Source: SFWF01 sp045539925 (GTDB lineage Bacteria; Bacillota; Clostridia; Oscillospirales; Acutalibacteraceae). Taken from it: a stretch of DNA of 64,000 nucleotides. Of the stretch, positions 16,462 to 25,135 are shown piece by piece (within the stretch, counting starts at the first letter, position 1; the number at the start of each line of letters is the position of its first letter). A program made the translations under genes and the position numbers. The stretch covers positions 57,467 through 121,466 of the forward strand of contig JAZQGH010000007.1 of the NCBI GenBank assembly GCA_045539925.1, given 5' to 3'. The notes beneath the pieces were generated by a model. The model did not search any database and was not told where the DNA came from. It saw only the letters and a program-made list of their open reading frames with translations.

Positions 16462-16858
16462 ACTTTACAGCATTGCAGAAAACAGTGGAATTTCGGTAAG
16501 TTTTTTAGCCATTCCGCTGTGCAAGGGTATGGCTCTCGAGACCGAAAACGGCTATCATATAGCCCTTGATTCCTCAGCTGAGCTGACTTCCTCAGAGGAA
16601 AAGGTCATTCTTGCCCATGAGCTTGGTCACTGTATATCAGGAGGGCTCTACACCCCCGACTGCGACGGAATCATACGTCTGCGATATGAAAAAAGGGCTG
16701 AGCTTTGGGCTATTGAAAACCTCGTTCCCCTGTCGGAGCTCAGGGCAGCAATAAAAGAGGGTGACGAGGCGGTCTCCTGCCTTGCAGAACGCTTCGGTGT
16801 TACCGAAGACTTTATGCAAAAGGTCATAAAATACTATTGCGAAGCTAAATCTGCATAA
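16448..16858 (+). CDS. ImmA/IrrE-family metallopeptidase
   Basis: 136 aa. The start at 16448 overlaps the repressor gene. The zinc protease motif HELGH is in VILAHELGHCISG (about residues 55-67), with a later Glu in RAELWAIENLV that fits the third zinc ligand. ImmA-type proteases cleave their partner repressor when signalled, releasing the controlled genes. The C-terminal helices (FGVTEDFMQKVIKYY) are usual for the family. Confidence 0.82.
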   Translation: METNKLYSIAENSGISVSFLAIPLCKGMALETENGYHIALDSSAELTSSEEKVILAHELGHCISGGLYTPDCDGIIRLRYEKRAELWAIENLVPLSELRAAIKEGDEAVSCLAERFGVTEDFMQKVIKYYCEAKSA

Positions 16859-16896
16859 ATACCTAAAAAATATTGACAAAATTTTCACAAAAACTG

Positions 16897-16925
16897 TTGC
16901 AACTTAAAAACAAAGAGCGTATAAT
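16897..16925 (+). promoter_or_regulatory. serC promoter
   Basis: TTGCAA (16897-16902), 17-base spacer, TATAAT (16920-16925), about 38 bases before the serC start. Confidence 0.75.
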
Positions 16926-16962
16926 GTTTTTAATACATTAAAGCAATTGGAGGAAATAAGCT

Positions 16963-18048
16963 ATGTATGATCGTATTTACAATTTTTCTGCAGGTCCGTC
17001 TATGCTTCCCGTGTCGGTTTTAGAACAGGCAAGGGACGATATGATGAACTATAAGGGCTCAGGTATGAGTGTTATGGAAATGTCTCACCGCTCCAAGGTT
17101 TATGATGCAATCATAAAGGACGCTGAGGCTGCTCTCCGCGAGGTTATGAACATTCCCGACAACTATAAGGTTATGTTCCTTCAGGGCGGCGCTTCCATGC
17201 AGTTTGCCAACGTTTGTATGAACCTTATGAAGACCGGCAAGGCTGACTATATCGTTACAGGTCAGTTCTCGGGCAAGGCTTATAAAGAGGCTCAGAAATT
17301 CGGTGATGCTCATCTTGCCGCAACCACCAAGGAAGAAAACTTCACCCGCATCCCCCGTCAGGAGGAGCTCGACCTTCGCCCCGATGCAGATTATGTTCAC
17401 ATCTGCTTTAACAACACCATTTTCGGCACCAAGTGGGACTACATCCCCGATACAGGTGACGTTCCCCTCGTAGCAGATATGTCTTCCTGCATTTTGTCCG
17501 AGCCTGTTGATGTGTCCAAATTCGGCCTTATCTATGCAGGTGCTCAGAAGAATGTTGCTCCCGCAGGTCTTACCATCGTTATTGCCCGTGAGGACCTTCT
17601 CCGCGAAGACCTTGATAAGACGGTTCCCACAATGTGCAACTACGCTACAATGGCAGAAAACGAGTCTATGTATAATACTCCCCCCTGCTATCCCATCTAT
17701 ATTTGCGGTCTCGTTCTCGAGTGGATTAAATCCCTCGGCGGTCTTGAGGCAATGAAGAAGATAAACGAAGAGAAGGCTGCTATGCTTTATAAGTGCCTTG
17801 AAGAATCCAAGCTCTTCAAAAACCCCAACGACAAGGCAAGTCGTTCTATGATGAATGTTACCTTCCGCGCAGAGGATGACGAGCTCAATGCTAAGTTTGT
17901 AAAGGAAGCAACTGCAGCAGGCTTTGCAAACATCAAGGGTCACCGCAGCGTAGGCGGTATGCGCGCATCCATCTACAATGCAATGCCCACCGAGGGCGTA
18001 GCTGCTCTTTGCGAATTTATAAAGAAGTTCGAGGCAGAAAACGCCTAA
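16963..18048 (+). CDS. serC: phosphoserine aminotransferase
   Basis: 361 aa, full length. NFSAGPSMLP opens the protein as in all SerC; the PLP lysine is in YAGAQKNVAPAG; the C-terminal GHRSVGGMRASIYNA is intact. It transfers an amino group from glutamate to 3-phosphohydroxypyruvate in serine synthesis and may also serve pyridoxal phosphate synthesis. It is monocistronic, with its own promoter and terminator; serA and serB are not in the window. GGAGG precedes the ATG. Confidence 0.97.
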   Translation: MYDRIYNFSAGPSMLPVSVLEQARDDMMNYKGSGMSVMEMSHRSKVYDAIIKDAEAALREVMNIPDNYKVMFLQGGASMQFANVCMNLMKTGKADYIVTGQFSGKAYKEAQKFGDAHLAATTKEENFTRIPRQEELDLRPDADYVHICFNNTIFGTKWDYIPDTGDVPLVADMSSCILSEPVDVSKFGLIYAGAQKNVAPAGLTIVIAREDLLREDLDKTVPTMCNYATMAENESMYNTPPCYPIYICGLVLEWIKSLGGLEAMKKINEEKAAMLYKCLEESKLFKNPNDKASRSMMNVTFRAEDDELNAKFVKEATAAGFANIKGHRSVGGMRASIYNAMPTEGVAALCEFIKKFEAENA

Positions 18049-18064
18049 TTTCCCCGAAACGAAA

Positions 18065-18095
18065 AAAGCCACCGAAGATTTTCTTCGGTGGCTTT
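18065..18095. terminator. terminator between serC and the DUF1836 gene
   Basis: Perfect 14-bp stem AAAGCCACCGAAGA (18065-18078) / TCTTCGGTGGCTTT (18082-18095) with a 3-base loop, placed between converging genes. Confidence 0.85.
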
Positions 18096-18097
18096 CG

Positions 18098-18655
18098 CTA
18101 TTCTTTTTCTTTTTCTTCCTCATCGTCGGAAAAGGTTTTTATGGCGTTGGTTGCAATAAGCTGGGTAGTTCCTGCGCTAATTGCCATAAAAAGGGAAAGC
18201 TTTGTCATAGAGTCCTCGGTTATCGTGTCTTGCTCAAGCAGAATATCACGGGAGGTGGAAACCGCTTCTTTAAGCATATTTTCATATGCCTCGCAGAAAA
18301 TGTCGTACAGCTCGAAGACGGAACGGCTTTTGGTCTGCGATTTTATTATATTACTGATAGAAGGAATGGGAATAACCGATTTAAGTGTGCAGATAATAAA
18401 CAAATAGCAGATATGCTCTTTGCTGTAACGCTTTTTCTTGGGCGGGGGTATAATGCCGAGCTTAACATAGTTGTTTATCATTGCAGGGGTTATAAACTTT
18501 GCATTTTTGTCGATGGATAAAAGGAAGAGATATTTTTCCATAAGGGAAATGACCTGATCCATATAAAAATCCAACTCAGGCAGCTCCGAGCAACGGGGTA
18601 AACGAAAATCTTTTACGCTGTTTTCAAAATCACGCGCTGTTTGTCTTGCGTCCAT
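18098..18655 (-). CDS. DUF1836 protein (MerR-like helix-turn-helix)
   Basis: 185 aa. The middle (ITPAMINNYVKLGIIPPPKK, about residues 55-75) is the DUF1836 signature, a winged-helix resembling MerR, followed by KKRYSKEHICYLFIICTLK. The C-terminus is helical with an acidic tail. Such proteins are common in Clostridia and presumed to be DNA-binding, but targets are unknown. It is divergent from degV, whose promoter lies in the shared gap. Confidence 0.8.
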   Translation of the reverse strand: MDARQTARDFENSVKDFRLPRCSELPELDFYMDQVISLMEKYLFLLSIDKNAKFITPAMINNYVKLGIIPPPKKKRYSKEHICYLFIICTLKSVIPIPSISNIIKSQTKSRSVFELYDIFCEAYENMLKEAVSTSRDILLEQDTITEDSMTKLSLFMAISAGTTQLIATNAIKTFSDDEEEKEKE

Positions 18656-18723
18656 TAAACATCACCTTGATTATCATAACACATTATAATTGGTTTTTCA
18701 AGATGATATTGTTTTAAAATCTC

Positions 18724-18752
18724 TTGACATTGTGACGCTAACGATATATAAT
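18724..18752 (+). promoter_or_regulatory. degV promoter
   Basis: Perfect consensus TTGACA (18724-18729), 17 bases, TATAAT (18747-18752). Confidence 0.85.
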
Positions 18753-18784
18753 AGTTTTGAAAACAAGATAGTGAGGTTTGCAAA

Positions 18785-19654
18785 ATGTCATTTTCAATTA
18801 TTACAGATTCCTGCGCTAATCTGACACACAGCCAGATTGCCGATTATAACATCACCGTCGTTCCCCTTACCTACACCGTAGGAGATACCGAGTATCTCGG
18901 ATATGTGGAGGGCGAGGAGACCGATTACAAGGCTTATTACAACCTGCTTCGCGCCAAAGAGCATGTTAAAACCTCTCTTGTAAGCTACGAACGGGTTGAA
19001 GCCGCCCTTAAAAAGCATCTCCTTAAAGGGGAGGATGTGCTATACGTTGCCTTTTCCTCTGCCCTTTCGGGCTCCTGTCAGGTAGCGAGAAACTGCATTG
19101 AGGATATTAAAGACGAGTTCCCCGATCGCAAAATAATTCTTGTAGATTCTCTGCAGGCAAGCATGGGTCAGGGTCTTATGATAAAATATGCCGTAGACAA
19201 GAGAGACAGCGGCTGCACCCTTGAAGAGACTGCACAGTGGCTTGAGGACAATAAACTTAACTTTGTTTCCCTCTTTACGGTGGATGACCTTTTCTTCCTT
19301 AAAAGAGGCGGCCGTCTTTCGGGTACGGTTGCCGTTGTGGGAACTATTCTAAACATAAAGCCTCTCCTCCACGTAAGTGACGAGGGTAAGCTTGTCAGCA
19401 CGGGAACTGTTCGCGGAAGAAAAAAATCTATCGACTCTCTTATAGCCCGTATGGGTGAGCTCGGCGTTGACCTCAGCAGTCAGGACATATTTATGGTCCA
19501 CGGCGACTGCATCGAGGAGGCAGAGGCTGCCGCAGAACAGATAAAAGCCAGATACAATGTTAAAAGCGTTACCATAAACTATGTAGATCAGGTTATTTCC
19601 TCCCACTCGGGACCCGGCACTCTGGCAGTATTCTTTATGGGAACACAGCGATAA
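18785..19654 (+). CDS. DegV family fatty-acid-binding protein
   Basis: 289 aa. FSIITDSCANL opens the protein as in DegV; the family blocks VAFSSALSGSCQ, VDSLQASMGQG, FFLKRGGRLSGTVAVVG, FMVHGDC and HSGPGTLAVFF are all visible. DegV/FakB proteins bind a fatty acid and present it to the FakA kinase for phospholipid synthesis. FakA is not in the window. A consensus promoter and a long terminator flank it, so it is transcribed alone. Confidence 0.92.
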   Translation: MSFSIITDSCANLTHSQIADYNITVVPLTYTVGDTEYLGYVEGEETDYKAYYNLLRAKEHVKTSLVSYERVEAALKKHLLKGEDVLYVAFSSALSGSCQVARNCIEDIKDEFPDRKIILVDSLQASMGQGLMIKYAVDKRDSGCTLEETAQWLEDNKLNFVSLFTVDDLFFLKRGGRLSGTVAVVGTILNIKPLLHVSDEGKLVSTGTVRGRKKSIDSLIARMGELGVDLSSQDIFMVHGDCIEEAEAAAEQIKARYNVKSVTINYVDQVISSHSGPGTLAVFFMGTQR

Positions 19655-19678
19655 TATTTTTTACACAGAAGGACCCTA

Positions 19679-19738
19679 GGGGCACACTTCATAGAGCAGT
19701 ATTGCCCTATGAAGTGTGCCCCTTCCGTGTTTTTTATT
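19679..19738 (+). terminator. terminator after degV
   Basis: Perfect 16-bp stem GGGGCACACTTCATAG (19679-19694) / CTATGAAGTGTGCCCC (19707-19722), followed by a T-rich run. Confidence 0.8.
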
Positions 19739-19741
19739 TTA

Positions 19742-19770
19742 TTGAAAGAGCACTAAATTTTTGTTATAAT
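19742..19770 (+). promoter_or_regulatory. sbcDC promoter
   Basis: TTGAAA (19742-19747), 17-base spacer, TATAAT (19765-19770), about 30 bases before sbcD. Confidence 0.75.
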
Positions 19771-19800
19771 ATAGGCATATCGAAACTCAGGGGTTATTAT

Positions 19801-20937
19801 ATGAAATTCATTCATTTATCAGACCTGCACATAGGCAAACGGGTAAACGAGTTTTCTATGCTGGAGGATCAGAAATACATTTTAAAAGAGATTATAGGAA
19901 TTATCGACAGCGAAAAGCCTGACGGCGTTTTTATTGCGGGAGATGTTTACGATAAATCTGTCCCCTCTGCTGAGGCGGTACAGCTTTTTGACGATTTTCT
20001 CTGCAGTCTTGCAAAACGCAGTCTTAAGGTCTTTATCATAAGCGGAAACCACGATTCTGCCGAGCGTCTTGCTTTCGGCGGAAGGCTTATGGACATAAGC
20101 GGAATTCATATAAGCCCTGTTTACGACGGCAGTCTGTCTCCCATAACTCTTAACGATAGTTTTGGCAATCTTAACATCTATATGCTCCCCTTCTTAAAGC
20201 CCGTAAACGTTAAGAGATTTTTTCCCGAAAGGGAAATTACATCCTATACCGATGCTATAAAGGCTGTAACCGACGGTATTTGCCTTAACAAAACAGAGCG
20301 TAATGTTATTATTGCCCATCAGTTTGTAACAGGGGCACTGCGCAGTGAATCGGAGGAGCTTTCTGTAGGCGGAAGCGACAATGTTGATGCTTCTGTTTTC
20401 GACGGCTTTGACTATGTTGCACTGGGGCACATTCACGGTCCTCAGAAAATGTCGAGAGAGACGGTGCGCTACTGCGGAACTCCCCTTAAATACTCCTTTT
20501 CGGAGGCTAATCACAAGAAGAGCGTCACCTGTGTGGAGTTTAACCAAAAGGGCAGTGTTTCTATCAGCACAATCCCACTTACCCCTCTTCGTGATATGCG
20601 GGAAATAAAGGGCAGTTATGACGAAATTACCTTAAAGAAAAACTGGGAAAACACAAACTGCGAGGACTATATGCACATAACCCTCACCGACGAGGAGGAT
20701 ATTCCCGACGCCATCGGAAAGCTCCGCGTTATTTACCCCAACTTAATGAAGCTTGATTACGATAACAAGCGCACACGAAACAGCAGTTCGGTAGGAAGTG
20801 CCGAAAATGTTGAAAACAAATCTCCTCTTGAGCTGTTTTCGGAGTTTTACGAAAAGCAGAATAATCAGCCTTTGAGTGAGGAGCAACAGCAGTTTATGAA
20901 TGAGCTTATAGAAACAATTTGGGAGGACAATAAATGA
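19801..20937 (+). CDS. sbcD: exonuclease SbcD (Mre11-type nuclease subunit)
   Basis: 378 aa from the ATG at 19801; the longer frame to 19702 runs through the degV terminator. Phosphoesterase motifs in order: FIHLSDLHIGK, FIAGDVYDK, ISGNHDSAERL, IIAHQFV and ALGHIHGPQ, carrying the Mn-binding His and Asp residues. With SbcC it cuts hairpins and blocked DNA ends in cytosolic repair. The stop overlaps the sbcC start (ATGA), so the two are translated together. Confidence 0.96.
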   Translation: MKFIHLSDLHIGKRVNEFSMLEDQKYILKEIIGIIDSEKPDGVFIAGDVYDKSVPSAEAVQLFDDFLCSLAKRSLKVFIISGNHDSAERLAFGGRLMDISGIHISPVYDGSLSPITLNDSFGNLNIYMLPFLKPVNVKRFFPEREITSYTDAIKAVTDGICLNKTERNVIIAHQFVTGALRSESEELSVGGSDNVDASVFDGFDYVALGHIHGPQKMSRETVRYCGTPLKYSFSEANHKKSVTCVEFNQKGSVSISTIPLTPLRDMREIKGSYDEITLKKNWENTNCEDYMHITLTDEEDIPDAIGKLRVIYPNLMKLDYDNKRTRNSSSVGSAENVENKSPLELFSEFYEKQNNQPLSEEQQQFMNELIETIWEDNK

Positions 20938-23699
20938 GACCTCTTAAACTGAAAATTTCCGCCTTTGGCCCCTATGCGGGGGTAACCGAAATAGACCTTG
21001 AAAAACTGGGTAAAAGCGGACTTTATCTTATAACGGGCGATACGGGCGCAGGCAAGACCACAATTTTTGATGCTATAACCTATGCTCTTTACGGTGAAGC
21101 CAGCGGAACAAACCGCGAGGTCTCTATGTTGCGCTCAAAATATGCCGACAGTGAGACCCCTACCGAGGTGGAGCTTAGTTTTTTGGTCCACGGCAAGACC
21201 TACACCGTAAAACGCAACCCCGAATATCTGCGCCCCTCAAAAAAGGGGGAGGGTATGACCCCTCAGCGTGCAGATGCAACCCTTATTCTGCCCGACGGAA
21301 GTCTTATTACAAGACCTAAAGAGGTGAACACCGCAATAAGGGATATTGTGGGTATCGACCGCGAACAGTTTTCACAGATTGCAATGATAGCACAGGGAGA
21401 TTTTTTAAAGCTTCTTCTTGCCGAGACCAAGGACCGCCAAGCTATCTTCCGCGAGATTTTTAAAACGGGATATTATCAGACCCTGCAGGACCGCCTCAAA
21501 GCCGAATCGGGCAATCTTTCAAGGCAGTATGACGAAATAAGGCTCAGCGTTTCGCAGTATATCGGAGGAATTCTTTGTGACGATGACGATGTTTTATCTA
21601 TCGACACCGAAAAAGCAAAATCGGGCGAGATGATGATAGCCGACGTGCTCATACTCATAGAAAAGCTTATTCAAAAGGACTCCTGCCTTTTAGAAAAACT
21701 AATAACCGACCTTGAAGAAACCGAAAAAAGCCTCGAAAAAATAAACGGTGAGCTTAGTATTGCCGAGAGCTTTGAAAAAAAGCAAACGGCTTTATATAAG
21801 CTGCAAAAGACCTATGAAGAAAAACTTCAGAGTATAGATGTTCTACGCAAAAATTTTGAAGGTCATAAAGAAAAACAGCCCGAAGTTCAGGCTGCGGAAA
21901 GAGAAATTGCCGAAACTGAGCTGCAGTACAGTGATTATGATGCCTTAGATAAGGCTAATGTTTCTCTGGAAAACCTAAATAATAGGCTTCTTTCATATAA
22001 AGCGCAGACCGAAAGCATAGTCCGCACAGCCTCTGCCCTTGCCGATAAACTAAATGCCCTTAAAGAGGAGCTTTCTGCCGTTGCGGGAGCAGGTGAGACA
22101 CGAGAAAAGCTTATAAGAGAAAAGGAACAGCTTGTAGACAAAAAGCAAAAGGCAGAGGACATAAAAAGGGATATTGATGCCCTTAAAAAGCTTTCTGCCG
22201 AGACAGATATTGCCCGACAAAAATACCAAGGCTCACAGGCTCAGTCGTCGGCACTGGCAAGTGAGTATTCTCTTCTTAATAGGGCATTTTTAGATGCTCA
22301 GGCGGGAATTTTAGCAGAAACTCTTACAGACGGTATTCCCTGTCCCGTTTGCGGCTCTACAGAGCATCCAAGCAAGGCTGTACGCCCTGCCGAGGCACCC
22401 ACTGAAGAGTCTCTTAAAGCCGTTAAAGACGAGGCAGACCTTGCCGCAAAGACTGCTGCCGAGGACAGCCGAAAAGCAGGTGAGCTTTTGGGTTCCCTTA
22501 ACGCGTTTAAAGAGACCCTGACAGCAAAGACCGAGTCGGTACTGAAGACTGCCGACATAACCGATGCCGAAAAGCTTATAGGACAGCTTACTATAAAGCT
22601 TACAGAGCAGTTCAGCGGTCTGAACATACGCATCAAAGCCGAAAACGACAAGCTTGCGCGCAAGGTGAAAATCGAGGAAGAAATTCCCGAAACCGAGCGT
22701 CTGCTTGAGGAGAAAAAGCTCCAACTTGCAGAGACCGAAAAGCAAATTACCGCAACAAAGGTCTCTATAGAAGAAACCCAAAAGCAGATAGATGTGTCTG
22801 CCGCAAAACTGAGATTTAAAACCAAAGCAGCTGCCAAAAAGCGGGTCGATGAACTAAGAGACTTCTGTGAGCGGTATAATAAAACCTTATCAGCCGCCGA
22901 AAAAGACTACCGCGATGCCCAGAATACACTTACTGTGCTTTTAGGAAATATTCAGCAGCTTAAAAGCGATGTTAGCGAAAAGCCCGATATAGATGCTCCA
23001 AAACTAACCGAAGAAAAACAGCGGATTCTTGAGCTTAAAAGGTCTATAGCCGATGCTCAGCAGAAAATCAGCATCCGCACCTACTCAAACCGCAGGGCTA
23101 AGGAAAACATTGTTTTAAAGGCAGACGCGCTGACTGCTGTGGAGCAAAAATGGGCGTGGGTGAGGGCTCTTTCGAATACGGCAAACGGAAATATTTCGGG
23201 CAAGGAGAAGATAATGCTCGAAACCTATATTCAAGGGACATATTTCGACCGCATTATAAACCGCGCAAACACCCGTTTTATGGCTATGTCGGGAGGACAG
23301 TATGAGCTTAAGCGCCGCGAAGAGGCGCTCAATAACCGTAGTCAAAGCGGTCTGGAGCTTGATGTTATAGACCATTATAACGGAAGTATCCGCAGCGTAA
23401 AGACCCTTTCGGGCGGCGAGTCCTTCAAGGCTTCCCTTTCTCTGGCACTGGGTCTTTCGGACGAGATTCAGTCCAGCGCAGGGGGTATAAGACTTGACAC
23501 CATGTTTGTGGACGAGGGCTTCGGTTCCCTCGATGAGGAATCTCTTTCACAGGCGATAAAGACCCTTGCCTCCCTCACCGACGGCAACCGCCTTGTGGGA
23601 ATCATCTCCCACGTTGCCGAGCTTAAGGAAAAGATAGATAGACAGATTGTCGTTACCAAGGACAAAGCAGGTGGCAGTCGCGTGCAGATAATTATTTGA
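20934..23699 (+). CDS. sbcC: exonuclease SbcC (Rad50-type ATPase)
   Basis: 921 aa. Walker A GDTGAGKTTIFDA (about 35-47), a long coiled coil either side of the zinc hook CPVCGSTEHP (about 468), then the ABC signature TLSGGESFKASLS (about 823) and Walker B TMFVDEGFGSLDEE (about 855). The ATPase opens and closes the SbcD nuclease. A terminator follows directly. Confidence 0.97.
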   Translation: MRPLKLKISAFGPYAGVTEIDLEKLGKSGLYLITGDTGAGKTTIFDAITYALYGEASGTNREVSMLRSKYADSETPTEVELSFLVHGKTYTVKRNPEYLRPSKKGEGMTPQRADATLILPDGSLITRPKEVNTAIRDIVGIDREQFSQIAMIAQGDFLKLLLAETKDRQAIFREIFKTGYYQTLQDRLKAESGNLSRQYDEIRLSVSQYIGGILCDDDDVLSIDTEKAKSGEMMIADVLILIEKLIQKDSCLLEKLITDLEETEKSLEKINGELSIAESFEKKQTALYKLQKTYEEKLQSIDVLRKNFEGHKEKQPEVQAAEREIAETELQYSDYDALDKANVSLENLNNRLLSYKAQTESIVRTASALADKLNALKEELSAVAGAGETREKLIREKEQLVDKKQKAEDIKRDIDALKKLSAETDIARQKYQGSQAQSSALASEYSLLNRAFLDAQAGILAETLTDGIPCPVCGSTEHPSKAVRPAEAPTEESLKAVKDEADLAAKTAAEDSRKAGELLGSLNAFKETLTAKTESVLKTADITDAEKLIGQLTIKLTEQFSGLNIRIKAENDKLARKVKIEEEIPETERLLEEKKLQLAETEKQITATKVSIEETQKQIDVSAAKLRFKTKAAAKKRVDELRDFCERYNKTLSAAEKDYRDAQNTLTVLLGNIQQLKSDVSEKPDIDAPKLTEEKQRILELKRSIADAQQKISIRTYSNRRAKENIVLKADALTAVEQKWAWVRALSNTANGNISGKEKIMLETYIQGTYFDRIINRANTRFMAMSGGQYELKRREEALNNRSQSGLELDVIDHYNGSIRSVKTLSGGESFKASLSLALGLSDEIQSSAGGIRLDTMFVDEGFGSLDEESLSQAIKTLASLTDGNRLVGIISHVAELKEKIDRQIVVTKDKAGGSRVQIII

Positions 23700-23700
23700 T

Positions 23701-23750
23701 ATTATAATCGGGCTGTCCCTTTAATGAGACAGCCCGATTATAATTTTCTA
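23701..23750. terminator. bidirectional terminator after sbcC
   Basis: Perfect 17-bp stem (23701-23717 with 23728-23744) and a 10-base loop, between converging genes. Confidence 0.85.
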
Positions 23751-24872
23751 TTATTGTTTTTTGGCAGCAGGTTTTGGTGTTTTAACCTTGTCCGACAGCA
23801 TTTTATATGCCGCAGCCGCAAGAGGAACACCTAAGAGCATACCTGCTATTCCCATTATTCCGCCGCCGATGGTGACCGCCGCAAGTACCCAGATTGCAGG
23901 CAGTCCGATAGAGGTGCCCACCACCTTGGGGTAGATAAGATTGCCCTCCAACTGCTGAAGAATAACGAGGAAAATGATGAACACAAGGGCTTTTATGGGG
24001 GATACGGTGAATATCATAAACGCACCGATGGCTCCGCCGATGTAGGCTCCCGCCACGGGAATAAGGGCGGTAAAGGCAATAAATGTGCCTATCATAGCGG
24101 CGTAGGGAAGCTGCAGTATCCACATACCCAGAGCACAAAGCACACCGAGTATTACTGCCTCGGTACACTGACCTATAATGTATTTTCTGAAGCTCATATT
24201 GATAACGCCAAGGGCATAGGAAAGCCTTTCGTAAATGCTTTCTTTAACAAAACGCTTTGCAACGGTTTTTATCTGTGAGCCTATTTTATCCCTGCTGATA
24301 AGCAGATATACCGCAAATATTATGCCGATAAATGCCGTTATCACTCCGCCTATTACAGAGGAAACCACATCTACCACCACGCCAACAATATTGCCGAGAC
24401 CTGAGGTAAGGGTATCGAAGGCTTTGCCGATAAAGCTCTGCCAATCTACCGCACTTAAAGCTGCGATAATATCCTCGGGGAGAATATTCCATTTTGCAAG
24501 GGTCTCTACCGCAGAGCTGAGTGCTGCGGGTAGCTTTGAAACAAGCAGCTGTATGCAGGAGGAAAGCTGAGGAATTATAAGTATGATAATGAGGGCGATA
24601 ACAGCCGCAAGACTTATAAAAGACAGTGTAATGCAGACGGGTCTGCGGCTTTTTATCAGCCAGTTTTTCTTGGTTTTAGGAAAATATATCTTCTCGTAAG
24701 ACGACATAAGAAGATTGACTATATAAGCGATAACGAAGCCCACTATAAGGGGTACGCTTGCCTCAAAAAGCGACACTAGTAGCCCTGCCACCGTTTCCCA
24801 GTAATATATACATATATAAAGCAAAAAGACGGCTACGCCAATTTTTACTATAGTTTTAGTGTCTATTTTCAA
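23751..24872 (-). CDS. AI-2E family transporter (PerM/YdiK-like permease)
   Basis: 373 aa starting at a TTG (24872) with GGAAGGA about 9 bases before it. It has seven or eight hydrophobic helices with the central soluble loop typical of the family and the C-terminal family block ILQQLEGNLIYPKVVGTSIG. Members export small molecules or act as ion antiporters; the substrate here is not predictable. A basic tail (KTPKPAAKKQ) ends the protein. Confidence 0.88.
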   Translation of the reverse strand: MKIDTKTIVKIGVAVFLLYICIYYWETVAGLLVSLFEASVPLIVGFVIAYIVNLLMSSYEKIYFPKTKKNWLIKSRRPVCITLSFISLAAVIALIIILIIPQLSSCIQLLVSKLPAALSSAVETLAKWNILPEDIIAALSAVDWQSFIGKAFDTLTSGLGNIVGVVVDVVSSVIGGVITAFIGIIFAVYLLISRDKIGSQIKTVAKRFVKESIYERLSYALGVINMSFRKYIIGQCTEAVILGVLCALGMWILQLPYAAMIGTFIAFTALIPVAGAYIGGAIGAFMIFTVSPIKALVFIIFLVILQQLEGNLIYPKVVGTSIGLPAIWVLAAVTIGGGIMGIAGMLLGVPLAAAAYKMLSDKVKTPKPAAKKQ

Positions 24873-24937
24873 CCCTATCGTCCTTCCGTTTTTGACCTTT
24901 ATGTCAGTATAACATTTAACCCACTCTCTGTCAAATG

Positions 24938-25135
24938 TTAAAAGAACAGCTCACAGTCAAAAAACTTAAGATACCCTTCCCCTATCGCAACGGCAGGGCG
25001 CTGGTCCCCGAAGCGCACCGACCGTACTGCCTCGTAGCTTTCGCAAAGTCCGAGATATACTCCCGAAAAGACAAGGATGCAAAGTGCAGTAAGAGCCGAT
25101 GCCTTTAAGAATATTTTTACATCTGTTTTTGTCAT
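24938..25135 (-). CDS. small single-span membrane protein downstream of spoIIP
   Basis: 65 aa from the ATG at 25135, which overlaps the spoIIP stop (ATGA) and indicates translational coupling. One hydrophobic helix (about residues 9-26) is followed by a short polar domain with no recognised motif (RFGDQRPAVAIGEGYLKFF). Because it is coupled to spoIIP it may act at the engulfing septum, but no function is known. Confidence 0.65.
   Translation of the reverse strand: MTKTDVKIFLKASALTALCILVFSGVYLGLCESYEAVRSVRFGDQRPAVAIGEGYLKFFDCELFF

Noticed and set aside
17059..18123. 354-aa minus-strand open frame opposite serC
   Set aside because: Mirror of the strongly biased serC codons; Cys/Gly/His-rich with no domain.
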